Shown here: one piece after another, positions 44,328 to 55,637 of the stretch
How positions within the stretch are numbered: the stretch's first letter is position 1
Layout: every line of letters begins with the position of its first letter
From: Acephala macrosclerotiorum
Lineage: Eukaryota; Ascomycota; Leotiomycetes; Helotiales; Mollisiaceae
Assembly: GCA_014904845.1 (NCBI GenBank)
Contig: MU119372.1
Coordinates: forward strand, 3,119 to 67,118
Direction: 5' to 3'
Length of the DNA stretch: 64,000 bases
The notes under the pieces: model-generated
Told to the model about the DNA's origin: nothing
Databases searched by the model: none
What the model saw: the letters and a program-made list of their open reading frames with translations, nothing else
Position numbers and translations under genes: made by a program

Positions 44328-47120
44328 GGCTTATATCGGCGATGTAGAAAGCTTCAGGCAGGTAAAACCGAATTGAAGTCCTCCCCGGTGTCCGTTCTCG
44401 GTGGCAGCCCTTCGGCATGGTAATTGAAATATCAAGTGCCTATCACACTTTGAGGGCTACAGGAATGACTTGCTGTAAGCCTATGATACGAGTGAGAGTC
44501 ACCAAATAAGAATTGTCGATGCCGGACATGGACCTTGGAGCTCGAGAGTTTGTGATGTCGTTGCTTCGCCGCTGAAGTTTGCTAAATGCGCTAACCCAAT
44601 CAGGACTAGCTATTCAGCACTCTCCTTCATCCGACCTCCCCACTCTTTAACCTCTTCAAGAACAAGAGTTGCCCTATCTCAACTCCTCCACTCTCATCCC
44701 TTCGCGCAACAATGTGCAGCAGAAGCTCGAGCCGATCTCCAGATTCTATCTAATCGCGTTATGCGCTGATGAAACAATGACGACAATTCCCACACGTTGC
44801 GGTGTCAATTTGAGTGATATATTCGATGGTCTTGATGGTCAGGTTGATTAATTGAGATGATGAGATCTAGCTAGGTGCGGGGACATTATATCCATTGCAG
44901 TGCTTACTCAACACTAAAACCACTCGAAAGTCTAACATGCGGAGGAGCTCCGACCAGCTCTGATTCGAGATTCCTGTACCATCACTACAACTTTTGGCAG
45001 CAGAAAAGTCCCAATTCTCCTTAGTCTATGGTCGTATGTGGTGAAGATTTATTCTATTAAAATAGATATTCTTGTTTTTTCCGTTGCCGCTTTTCAAAGC
45101 AAACAAAATCGAGCTTTGACCAGCAAATGAGCCTCAATTCCAAATTTAAGGCCTCAGCAAACGCTTGAGCTGCGTATCTGGGACCTGTGACCGTGACCTC
45201 AGCTCTGCAATGTCAGATCCGGTTCGAAGCTCACGTTTGCGATATACAGAGTGTATAGAGATAGTCCAATTTTCCTCAGTCTATGGTCATATGTGTCAAT
45301 CCAGGTAGGTATATATAAATATATATAGTACGTTGGACTGAAAATGTCTGCAATACAAACATGACAGCAATGATGAGGGTGGCTAAAGTAGAATCTTCTT
45401 TGGTGGTGACATAGCGTTGTTCAACTCTATGTATTAAATGGTTAGGAGCTCAAAACTGTTTCAGAACTGAAAGCAAATGATATACTAAAGTTTTAGTGTC
45501 AATTATTCGGAGTTCCAGAAAAAGGGAGTATATCTTCGAGGACATCAGGTGGCAAGTGCCCACCGATGTGTGCCGTGCTACAGCATCGGGAAAGTGGACG
45601 ATGCGGGTTGCTGAGCGAATGGTGAATGGACTCGATCTGGGTGCCTTCGTGAGCCTCGGCGTCTCGAAGTCAACAACTTCTTGATATCTTCACAGCGTTT
45701 TGTACAAATCTGAAAGCTGCTTCAACAAGACCGGAGCGTTTGCCGTCTGCTGTCTGCCACCCGTTATGTGCGACCTTCTGGGCCATCTCCATTCAACCCT
45801 CTCCTCCCAACGTGATTGAGCCTGGTGGTAACGTGACTCTCAGAACTATGCAGGGTCAGTCACACAATCACAACCGGGCATTTGAGCTATATTACGACGA
45901 CTTCATATATTTGGGCGTCTCTCGGAGTTCATTGCCACAATCGCTCACCGAGCCCAGAATTCACGAATGAGAAGTGATCGACGTCTGCTGCGGAATAAGG
46001 CGAACTGCAGCCTCACTTTCTTCAAGGACCAAGAGAACGACATTGATGTCGCGTCCTCATGCAGCATCCTGAAATGCGCCCAAAAATTGAATGCTGGATC
46101 GATCGGCATACCCAACTATCCATTTGTGGGCACACTGTCGCATCGAGGTCACTCTAATACCATCTCCACATTCTTCAAAAATAGCAGAGCTGAGCCTGAA
46201 GGATCTAGCGGCGGAGGCTTTGTTTGCTTGGAAGGCACTGCCTGTATTTCTTCAATATATGATCAATGAGTATCGCTCAGAGATATCTATGACTGCAGAC
46301 TGAATTTTGTTGTGGCTCGTCTTGACTTTGCCTTGTCTGAAGTATCATTATAATACAAAATGGAACACAGAAGAGAATCAGCCTGACGGGCTTAGCCAGC
46401 CTACTGTCAGGTCACGAGCTTACGCCAATTTCTTCAATTCCTTGGAACTCTCAGTAAGGACGGAGTCGCGAAGCCGTCCTTCGCCGTCCTTTGCCATCCT
46501 TCACCGTACTATCGCATTATAGCGCCAAATGCCCCCTTGAGGTTGCCAGCGAATGGTCGCCTGTCCTGGACGATCTCATACGACCGACAAGGCTCTTAAG
46601 CACACGAACTCTGCTGTGTCGTCCTTCTCGACGACCCACGGAAAGCCCAAAACGAATTTAATACAGCGAGGCAATCGAGGCAAACAAGCCAGTAAATGCG
46701 TCTTGATGTTTCATGTGATAGCCACCTTGGAGAAAGCATCGAGGTTTACTTCAGGCCAGTAGACAGCAAGAACAGCATATAGTCCTTTTATACCATATGC
46801 AGAACGCCGAATATGGATATGCCAACTCTGGACAATGCAGCCAAAGGAAGGAGATCTGGAAGACGACGAATTGTCCAGAACTTGCAGATTGGGCGCTCTG
46901 CGAATGATCATTGGTACGAAGGCAGTTGTGAAATCGTCCTGGTTCTTGAATTTGCACGATCTGATCCTTGTAGGAAGCAGGAAGTGATGGGTTGTACAAG
47001 CCTGCACCAGCGGAAGCTGGCAGCTTGTCCTCCGAGGGGGGAAGCATATACCATAGGAGGTGCCGCTGCTCGCATGCTGCCCCGAATTGCAAATGCCTGG
47101 TTGCTTGAACATTGTTGGCA
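44328..47120. other. Long region without a supported gene
   Basis: Balanced composition but only short frames on both strands. Somewhat coding-like pieces occur near 45,740-46,300, with frames replacing one another over stops. I recognise no family. The region is plausibly eroded gene debris between the decayed loci and the C2H2 gene. Confidence 0.4.
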
Positions 47121-49101
47121 ATGATGAAAAACGCTCAACAGATCGGAGACGGTGGAAAGGAGCTGCTCTCTCCAAGTTGTGCTTTCAAGAACACCTCGGA
47201 GAAACGAGTCGACTACATTAGCATCACGAGGCCAGAAGAGAAGCAAGTTATTCCGTCTTCTGCATTGGAACCGCCTGAATCTCCCACTAGGTAAGACGAA
47301 TGTCCCTACTCTGGAAAATAATTTACATGATAATGTAGGACACGATCGACTCCGAAACATAAGACTTCTCACCTCAAATTCCTGATCTGGGTGGCATATT
47401 TGCGAAGCAGCTCTCTACACATCGACGAAATCGAAAGAAGGACCTGCCCGTTGATTGGGTGTGAAATTTGGTGCGAGACACTAGAAGCGATGTTGGAACA
47501 CGTTTATTCATGCCCAGCTCTCTCCAAGGGACGCTACCGATGTCCCGAATGCCGAAAGGAAGAGCCGATCGGCAGACAGCACATCAACGGGTGTCAAGAC
47601 TCAAATACTTGCAAAGATTGGCTGGCGAACTCATTCAAGTGTGTTAAACGGCGGCTGTCCCGGCGTGGGTTAAACAAGAGCTGGGACTATGACAGCTCTG
47701 CTCAGAGTCCTGTCTCTCCTCAAGACACTAAATACCTCCCATATAACCCACCTCACTCCTGCGAGCTTTTCTCACGGGGTGTTGACTGGATGGTCAGAAC
47801 AAACAGTTGTTGGGATACCGGATTTCAAGACCCGAGGCAGGAGCTAGATTCCTCGTCCAGATTTGAGCTTGGCGATGCGAGTACGCGAGTAGAGCTTGCT
47901 TGCACGCAATCTCAGCCATGTTATGCCAGAGACGATCATCAGACTCGCCTGTATGCGATGTCACCACTTGCCTTTCAACCTCAGGATAACTCGCCCCGCG
48001 CAACAATGGCAATTGCAGAACTGGATGCGTGGTCAGGAAAGGATCCTCTGCATGCATACTTTGCAGATTCTGGATCATCCGCCCTTGTCCATCATAAGCA
48101 GGTAGCTAGAGACCCGGTCCATAGCTCGCCCACCGATCATTACTCGTACTTGGATCGTCGTAGGCCTCCCAGCCCAAGAGATCTTCCAGAACTTGATCTC
48201 GTCAATCTCTCTACTTCGGGCAATCAAATTGTCGCATCCGAGTCGTTCCTGTCGCCGCTGAGCTCCTCTGCCGACCAGCAGCGCTACCCAGGCGTCCCTC
48301 AATCATCACCAACAGACAGCAGAGCAAGCACCTCTATACCTTCAATGACAAGATCACCTACTGATTCTATGCGCTCGGTTTCTTCGTCCATGAACGACTT
48401 TACCCCCAGAATGAGCTTCACTTTCGACAGGGAAAAGGCTTCTACCCGGTCAGAGTTCATTCACGATTGCACCAAATCGGCCATGATTTGCGAAGAGGCT
48501 GAGGCCTTTGAAGACCTCGCTGCTCAACAAGAGCTGAGCGCTGGCAGCCTGTCTCAGATTGACTTTGGCAGCGAGCAGAGGATGGACCTTATCAATGTTG
48601 CAAGCTGGGTGTCTGAGAGCGAAACTTGCTAGTAAGTTCACAGCTTTCACTTTTTCAATTAGTCACAACTGACCACCGTCAAGTCAAGCCAATGACAAAC
48701 CCCGTGATCAGCATGTCCAAATACCATACCACAGAGCTTTAATCCACAATGAGTCTTCGAAGGCTTCCGCCCCTAGCTCATTGGCACGTTCATGCTATAG
48801 CATATCCAAATCTACATTCAAGTGTGTTTGTGGTTATACACCTCGAGGCTTAGAGAGAAACAAACGTCAAAATTTGAAGCGCCATCAAGAAACTTGCAGG
48901 GTTTCATCTCCTAGCGGCTATAGGGAGAAGCCCTACACATGCTCTTTTCAGAATTGTGGTCGAGCTTTCACGCGACCGGATAATTTGCTCGTTCATCAAC
49001 GAGCTCAAGGTCATCTCGGAGATGTTGACTTAGGCCTGGACTCCGAGGCCATGCGCGACATCTTGAACGCACCTACCCTCAAGCGGCACAGGATTGCCTG
49101 A
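47121..49101 (+). CDS. C2H2 zinc-finger protein, probable transcription factor
   Basis: Three exons, 47121-47290, 47339-48631 and 48684-49101, total 626 residues. The 48-nt intron (GTAAGA...AATGTAG) and the 52-nt intron (GTAAGT...ACTGAC...GTCAAG) join the frames exactly. The second exon has no ATG near its open end, which supports the upstream exon; ATG 47,121 or 47,124 is the start. A Cys-rich block lies at about residues 85-150 (TCPLIGCEIWCETLEAM, YRCPECRKEE). The middle is long and Ser/Pro-rich. Near the C-terminus lie a degenerate finger (FKCVCGYTPRGLERNKRQN) and a canonical C2H2 finger, YTCSFQNCGRAFTRPDNLL with VHQRAQGH, at about residues 535-600. It probably acts in the nucleus; targets are unknown. 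It appears intact. Confidence 0.8.
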
Positions 49102-49979
49102 GGAAAGAACAGACAAGATATCTGGATTCCTGTATCACCGGGCTTTGCTGGAACAAATGGCTATTATCAGGGATAAACTTGCTGTTGGGGCTCATACCAT
49201 TTGTGGTGGAGCACCTAAGGACTGGCTCTTGTCGTCTCACCTTTATCATGTTTCAGGCCCCTCTTTTTTCTGAACGAATTAGTGAATAGGTCATAATGTT
49301 TATTCTTGACTCTTGATTCCTGGCTCCTCATGAAAGGGTCCATCTTCCAACTCTCCCAACAATGTAAACGTACTTTATATTCAATTCAAACCAAAAGTCA
49401 TCTGGAAAATTTGATTACGAAACCCTTAGAATGAGTAGTAAGACTTTAGAGCGGGTCCATTCGAGCTTACCACATGGGATTAGTCCACTTGCCAAGATGA
49501 TCTCGTCTACTCAACTCGGCTGATCCCCATTGGGCTGTCAGGATATACAACTTCTAGGCCAGCGACGATGGCTTCCTGATTGACGTCCTTAGACTCCTCA
49601 CCGGACAAGATATCTGATTTTCTACTCTTCAGGAAGTATACATTGTTACTCATACATCCTTAAGGCTTAACATATTCAAGTGCACGGTAAACACAGAATG
49701 TGACCCCTCCAAGACAGGACGTATTCCTGACGGCGTTGGGACAGTCACCTATCCCCAGATCTGAGGCAGGTATATCAGAAGCATATCCTATATGAACAAC
49801 TCTTCACCCTGAACTGGAGCAAATACCCTTCTCATTTGATTCGTACACAGCTCATTCCATAATTGCAAGCATCATTCTCAAACACAGTTTTCTTAGGTCA
49901 AAGAACTTGCCAACTCTCATACCTATTAGCACTCCTGCCCCCCTTTCTCGTCTCTACCATACTTTTTGCCACTGCTAGA
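49102..49979. other. Intergenic region
   Basis: No gene visible. The right end (about 49,840-49,979) is CT-rich and fits a fungal leader for the small gene that follows. Confidence 0.45.
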
Positions 49980-50281
49980 ATGTCCCAAGACACTTCAAAC
50001 AAGTAAGCCATCACACAAACAAGCAAAATTTTCCTCTTTTTACTAACGTCTTAAGCAATTCTGCACCGCAATATCACGGCCAAAACGGACACACATCCCC
50101 ACTCACGAGAGAGAATCTCGATAGAATACCAGCGAGGTATGTCAGCAACAACGTATATACGCAGCAGGGACAAAACCACGAGCAGCTTGCAATGGGTTTG
50201 CAGACTGGGAGGAGGAGTGGACGGATTATGGTGGGCGAGTGGGAGGAGAGGTGGAGGAAGGCGGGTAATAGAGATTTGTAA
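49980..50281 (+). CDS. Small two-exon protein, unknown function
   Basis: ATG at 49,980 (MSQDTSN), 23-nt first exon, then a 53-nt intron. The intron starts GTAAGC and carries a perfect TACTAAC branch site 9 nt before its TTAAG acceptor. Exon 2 is 50056-50281, giving 82 residues. The protein is hydrophilic, with a basic C-terminal helix (VGEWEERWRKAGNRDL) and no signal peptide. Both strands are open in the exon, so strand choice rests on the ATG, the intron and the CT-rich leader. I do not recognise a family. Confidence 0.55.
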
Positions 50282-50973
50282 TGAGGAGAGAGATTGGAAA
50301 AATTTGATGGATCTGAACGTGGTTTGAGTTGGACATGATTGTCGCAAGAGCTTGATTCTTTTTTATAGAACTGTTAAGAAGCAGAGGATGGTCAGGCGAG
50401 TTTCTGGCCTCAATTTCTGAAAGGGTTTCAACTTTTGACCTAAACAAAGCCAAAGTACTAGAAAACACTAGAGTTCTAAATTTAAAATTATTAGTCTTTT
50501 ATATAATAGGTTAGGGAGTACAATTGGGACCTAGTTTTGCGATCTACCAGGCCTCCAATTCGAGAATTGAGATCCAGAATCCGAGATATAAGCCCGGTTC
50601 TTAGCTTCTCGTCAAACTAGAACTTGGAACCCGGTATCTATCCTATCTTAGGTATGCAAACGGCAACGCGATTTGAAGTGCGTGTATACCAAGTGTGTCA
50701 AGATAGCCCAAACCCTTTGGATCTTTGGCCATCGAAGGACCGGAAGTCGTCCACGGCGCGATAAGACATGGACAACCTCGAAGATGGGGATCCCCACTGG
50801 ATGCGGCGCCCTCCGCAGACGCTGTATCCAGGTTGCAGTAGTGTATTGGTGGTACAGATTTCGTATAATCAAGTTTGCGCAATCAGATTCATATTGTCAA
50901 TTCGCTGAATCTATACAACTAATTTTCTTTCGATTGTGTTTCTAGCCTCTAGCTCCAACACTCCTCGCCCATC
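50282..50973. other. Intergenic region
   Basis: A short AT patch lies at about 50,470-50,510. No gene recognised. Confidence 0.45.
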
Positions 50974-51581
50974 ATGGCAGACCATTTGACCAAAATCGAA
51001 ATCAATTGCGATATGGGCGAAGGCTTTGGGAAATGGAAAATGGCACATTGAATTCGAGGTATCCGGATATTGGAACTAATCGTGGCATAGGGATCAGATG
51101 AAGAATTGATGCAGTATACCGACGCTGCAAACATAGCTTGTGGTTACCACACCGGTGACCCAACTTTGATGCTGAAGACGGTACGACTCGCGAAGAAACA
51201 CGGCGTGAAAGCTGGAGCGCATCCTGGACTTCCAGGCATGTACTTTCAGATACCTTTTCGTTTGTCATTGGCTGACTCTCTTCCTGCCAGACCTCTTTGA
51301 ATTCGGTCGTCGTAAGATGGAAATTGAACCTGGAGACATGTACGCCATGATATTATACCAAGTCGGACTTTGAAAGCCATGCTCGATTCCGAAGGCGTCC
51401 CTTTCAGTCATACCAAGCCCCACGGCGAATTATTCTTTTACATGACGCGCGATCCCGTCATAAGGAGTGCGGTACTCAACGTTGCTGCTCATTACAAAGT
51501 TCCAGTGTATGGATGTAAGAACGAAGGCTGGGCACCGATGTGCAAGGAAATGGGCATCTATATAGCAAGCCATATAGTCGA
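50974..51581 (+). pseudogene. LamB/YcsF family (5-oxoprolinase subunit A-like) pseudogene, 3'-truncated
   Basis: Exon 1 from ATG 50,974 reads IEINCDMGEGFGKWKM. Exon 2 (51091-51235) reads [20 protein letters not shown] and [10 protein letters not shown]. Exon 3 from 51,291 reads FGRRKMEIEPGDMYAMILYQ. These are hallmark blocks of LamB/YcsF proteins, whose bacterial member PxpA takes part in ATP-dependent 5-oxoproline hydrolysis. A one-base deletion near 51,372 shifts the frame. After it the family continues with MLDSEGVPFSHTKPHGELF and VPVYGCKNE. Homology ends at about 51,581, so the last ~90 residues of the ~250-residue family are missing and AT-rich sequence follows. Both intron positions carry GC instead of GT at the donor (GCACAT at 51,043; GCATGT at 51,236) with good branch sites and AG acceptors. 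Confidence 0.8.
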
Positions 51582-52016
51582 GGTGCGTCACTCCACTAAA
51601 ATCGCAAAATCGCAAAATCGTAAAAACACTATAATATCGTGTATTATTGCGATTGCACTGTAACGACGCTTTTTATTCGTATTAATATATGCCTTTGGCG
51701 CTTAAAGGGTCTTAAAAATGTGATAAGTAGTTTTAAAAGTTACCATTAAAATAAAATAATAAACAAAGTAAATAATGTATTTATTTCTAATATTATAAGC
51801 TTTTTATTCTTCTTTTTCCAATCCCTTTATTTAGCACTTTTAAAGCCCAATTTACTTCTTGCCAAAAGCAGCTACAATATTTTTAATAGCGCTACTTTTG
51901 GTCCTTAAAATAGCAATATATTTAAGTCTAAAAAAGAGGAAATTGCATAGTCATACAACAAATCTACTTCTAATTTCCTTTCTTACCTTGAATTCCCAAG
52001 CTCTCTCTTATTCCTT
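51582..52016. other. AT-rich insertion or decayed segment between two pseudogenes
   Basis: Follows the LamB/YcsF break directly. It begins with a short tandem repeat (ATCGCAAA, three units at 51,600-51,622), then AT-rich non-coding sequence. No protein or clear terminal repeats. It may be the element that cut the LamB/YcsF gene. Confidence 0.4.
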
Positions 52017-53772
52017 CTCCAGTCCAAGTTGCCCTACAACCAATTGATAAACCGTCGATATGTCGCAATAACTATCAAAAGTTTAATCCTCGCGAGGAGA
52101 TTTTGCCAGCAGGCTGGAATGGCTATAATTCCCGACCTTTGCCATGCGACATCCACGTTTCCCACGACGTGGCAATCGAAGTGCGTGATGGGTGTACTTT
52201 ATACTGCGACCTATATCGCCCTGCTGTAGTAAAAGAACCAGTGTCTGCAATCGTGACATGGAGTCTATACGGCAAGAAGTTCAACGGTCTCACCATATTG
52301 AAGAATCTTCCTTGGGGGCCTAGGCATTCCAAATGGGGTTCTTAGCGGACTTGAGAAGTTCGAGGGTCCTGATCCAGCAATATTTTGTGACAAGGGATTT
52401 GCTGTTGTGAACGTTGATTCAAGAGGATGTGGAGATTCTGAAGGAACAATTACAATCATGGGAAGTCAAGAAGCTGAAGATGGATACGATGTGATCGAAG
52501 CATTGGCAAAGATGCCATGGTGCAGTGGATCCATTGGAACGGCAGGGAACTCTCACTTGGCCATCATACAATGGTTCATTGCGTCCTCGAAGCCACCTTC
52601 GTTGAAAACAATTGCACCTTGGGAAGCTTGCGGCGACCTTTACAGGGAGCAATTCGTTCGCGGTGGGATCTTCGACGCTGGCCTCTTCAACTTCATTATC
52701 AAGACGAACATCCAAGGAAACTTTGCTATCGAAGATTTTAAAGCTATGTGTGCTCGAACTCGAAAAGCAGATTCACCTTATTGGAGAGACAAGAGAGCGG
52801 ATATCGAGAAGATCCAGATTCCCACTTTCATCTCGGCTTCCCACGCCAGCTTCGTGTATACAATGGGTTCCATTCGAGGTTGGATGCAAGTCGATACTCC
52901 CCACAAATGGTTCCGCATCTGTTCCTGGCAGGAATGGTACGACATCTGGAACTGCCCCCAGTCCCCGCACGAGCTAGCTGAATTCTTTGACCACTTCCTA
53001 AACGGGAAGCTAAACGACTTTGAGAAAACACCTCGAGTCCGTATCTCATTTTTGAAGTTCAACGCGGATCCCATATGTGATATCGTGGAAGATAATTATC
53101 CAATCCTGAGAACAGAGTACAAGAAAATGTTCTTCGCCTCCACCGGCAAGCTGGACTTTGCACCTGAAGCAGAAAGCAGCATCGTCACCTACAACTCAGA
53201 AAAATGCCTCGACTGCGCATCCTTCACTTAAACCTTCACCAAGACAACACGTCTAGCAGGCCTTCCGAAAGCGATGCTTCACATGTCAACACTCAACTCA
53301 AACGACATGGACATCTACATCACCATCCGAAAACTCGACCGTCACGGTAACGCACTCCAACTTCAATCTCCTATGGTCATCGATCAATTCATCTCCAGAC
53401 CACATTTTTGAGCTTCCAAAACAGAATGTAAATAATCTAATGTTTCATTCAGGCTCAATGGGTTTTTTGAGAGCTTCGAGACGGCATATTGATCTGGAGA
53501 AGAGTATTCATGAGAATTATCCGTTTCATACTCATGCTAGGGATGAGTATTTGCAGAAAAGGGAGGTGGTAAAGTTAGAGATTGGGATTTGAGCGATGGG
53601 AGTGGAATATGAGGAGGGAGAGAGTCTGAGAGTTGAGGTTCATGGGCAGGGTCCGTTGTTGAGGGGAGAGTTTCCGATGGGGAAGGCGTTCCTGGAGTTG
53701 GCTTCGAAGGGAATGCATAGGGTTCATGTTGGTGGGGTGGAAGGGAGTTATATTATTTTACCTTTTGTCTGA
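52017..53772 (+). pseudogene. CocE/NonD (X-Pro dipeptidyl-peptidase S15) family hydrolase pseudogene
   Basis: About 585 codons, the full family length, can be followed. They include LPAGWNGYNSRPLPCDIHVS and VRDGCTLYCDLYRP, the oxidative turn VVNVDSRGCGDSEG, the nucleophile elbow GTAGNSHLAIIQWF with its serine, LKTIAPWEACGDLYRE, and the C-terminal jelly-roll domain from about 53,230 (TRLAGLPKAMLHMS ... LRASRRHIDLEK ... FLELASKGMHRVHV). Breaks: an extra G near 52,314-52,318 shifts the frame; TAA at 53,229 stands where Tyr is usual; further breaks occur around 53,410-53,470; and TGA at about 53,590 stands in place of TGG. These alpha/beta hydrolases cleave esters or peptides of varied substrates. 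It is non-functional as read. Confidence 0.8.
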
Positions 53773-54177
53773 TGGGAGTGAGGGGGGGTTGGTAGAGGGA
53801 GTGGAAAGAACCTGGAATTGATAGATGATCACGGGATCGACGTTAGGTGCAAGTGTCAAGGTTCAAGTTACGAATACTGGTATAAATAATGCTAGGTAGT
53901 GTGAAAAGTTATTTAATGTGGAAGTTCATAATGAATGACGCTAATTCTATGCTTTCCCCATGGTCAATCCCCCAAGACAAATCGAGTACGTAGTACAGCC
54001 CAAGACTTCCGCGCTCAATGCTAAAACCCCACCCATCTACCAATCCCGATCCCAACTCCCATGTTCGGCCCCATACCCAATCCTCAAATGCAATGCTGTT
54101 CGCAAACCGCAGGTATCAAAGTCGAAAGAGCATTCGAAAGTAAAGTGTCGAGTACCCACTAATTGCGCCCTCGTTCC
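53773..54177. other. Intergenic region
   Basis: No supported gene. The open frame on the + strand from 53,960 overlaps the antisense of the next gene and is judged a shadow. Confidence 0.4.
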
Positions 54178-54471
54178 TCAATGCGATACCAAAGAAACCA
54201 TGCCGAAGCCATTGAGCTTGAGGCGCAACGATCCTGGAGAAGTCAGCGCAATTCTCGACGAGACAACCTCAGTGAACTTACATTTTTTCTCAGGATTCTT
54301 GCAGTCATAGCACTTGAGGCATTTGCCAGAGTTCTTCTGGGAGTAGCCCTTGTAACTGGGGCACTCGGTGATCAAGGTCCATGTCTTCTTTGGATCCTTA
54401 TACTTCGGGCAGTAGGTCTTGTTGTTTGTGACGTTGCCGCAGCCCCAGGTGGTTTCGAGATCTCCGCACAT
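54178..54471 (-). CDS. Small cysteine-rich protein (MCGD...)
   Basis: ATG at 54,471. The product has repeated short Cys pairs (MCGDLETTWGCGN, KCLKCYDC) and is rich in Lys and Thr, with no signal peptide, so it is probably intracellular, perhaps metal-binding. A good intron (GTAAGT at 54,281 down to CTCCAG at 54,234, 48 nt) would give a split TGA and a 63-residue protein ending NPEKK. Unspliced, the frame is 97 codons to 54,178. The Cys-rich part lies entirely before the intron, so the shorter form is more likely. Family not recognised. Confidence 0.5.
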   Translation of the reverse strand: MCGDLETTWGCGNVTNNKTYCPKYKDPKKTWTLITECPSYKGYSQKNSGKCLKCYDCKNPEKKCKFTEVVSSRIALTSPGSLRLKLNGFGMVSLVSH

Positions 54472-55184
54472 TGTTGCGATTGCGTTTGGAAGCTAGTGTA
54501 ATAGTAAAGAGGGTTGGTTGAGTTGAGGTAGTCGGGGAGCGCAAAGACTTTTTTCTCGACGAGGAAGCGAAAGCGCAATTGATTTTGCTTTGCGAAAGGC
54601 AATTGAAGAGTCGTTGACTATTAGGAAGAGTGATTGAGTTATGATATTAATTGAAGAAGTTGGCAAGTCGAGATATTCTTTGGTGTTAGATGATGCAAGA
54701 GGAAAAGCAGGTGTAGGAGGGGGTGTATTTAAGCTCTTCCAGAACTCCCAGATCACCGAATTCTTAGCTCCGTGTTAGGCGATTATAACTAGCACTATTC
54801 GGTCGGTGGTTTTGGTGGTGAATTGGATTCATATTTGTGCTTAAATCTTGAAGTGATTGAGCTAGTGTTTTGGAGGGTGGTTCGTATATGTATTTTTTGG
54901 ATCAACACTTCAAACTTCAAAGGCGCAACACACCACACATCTCTGATCTAGGATTTTGCTCACGAAGCGGAGTAATATGTGAATGTAAATCAGCGCTATT
55001 CATTCTTAGAATGATCGCAATGTTCTAAGGTCTCTAGATTCAAGAGGACTCGAAAATGCAAAAGTCTACGCTCATTGGTCGATGTTCTTCGTGCACCGCC
55101 TTTGATGAAGTGCTATATCTCTCTAGACTAAGTAACCTGCCTACAACAATCCGATCTCCTAGACCAAAGTATAGCGTAAATTTA
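54472..55184. other. Intergenic region
   Basis: Leader and promoter of the MCGD gene on the left; 3' flank of the next gene on the right. Nothing else recognised. Confidence 0.45.
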
Positions 55185-55637
55185 TTACAAATCCTCCAGT
55201 TTGACTGAGACCTCCAGCTGGATCTTCGAACTGTCGAGTTGCTGAGATGAATGTCGACATCCTCCCATTGCCGAGTCGTAAACCACTGCTACGATATCTC
55301 CAGAATCCTCCCAATCCCCACCTTTTCTGCCCATTACTTCGAATTCAGAAGTGGATAATTGATCGACGTTGGCGCAGCCGCACTTGGTGATAATGAGTCT
55401 GACTTCAACTAGAACCTCGCTGACAGGAGAGATGAGGGAGTCGGTATTGATCTCGCGAGCAGTTAATTCTTCGCCAATGTCATTGAAGACTGCCCCAGCG
55501 GTCTTGATGACCTCGAGGGATTGGTAGTCTAGACAGTCCTCGGGGTTGATTAGGCCGAGGTCATGGATGTTGCAGCACATGTGCCTATGGTAGACAACGT
55601 CGCCGTGCTCGCCATTGGTCTTCTTGTCGAAGCACAT
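55185..55637 (-). CDS. Hypothetical 150-aa protein (MCFD...)
   Basis: Single exon from ATG 55,637 (MCFDKKTNGEHGDVVYHRHMCC). The same frame is open further up to 55,751, but that extension is Ser/Pro-rich and lacks support. The N-terminal ~20 residues hold His and Cys that could bind metal. The remainder is acidic with Cys at CGCANVDQL and GGCRHSS. It lies in the same orientation as the MCGD gene, about 0.7 kb away, and both begin Met-Cys and are small and Cys-bearing, possibly related in kind. No known family. Confidence 0.5.
   Translation of the reverse strand: MCFDKKTNGEHGDVVYHRHMCCNIHDLGLINPEDCLDYQSLEVIKTAGAVFNDIGEELTAREINTDSLISPVSEVLVEVRLIITKCGCANVDQLSTSEFEVMGRKGGDWEDSGDIVAVVYDSAMGGCRHSSQQLDSSKIQLEVSVKLEDL

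Noticed and set aside
46711..47372. Minus-strand frames of 113-154 codons
   Set aside because: They overlap the first exon and upstream region of the C2H2 gene and contain no recognised motif.
53960..54310. 116-codon + strand frame
   Set aside because: It overlaps the antisense of the Cys-rich gene; low-complexity content and no intron or domain support.
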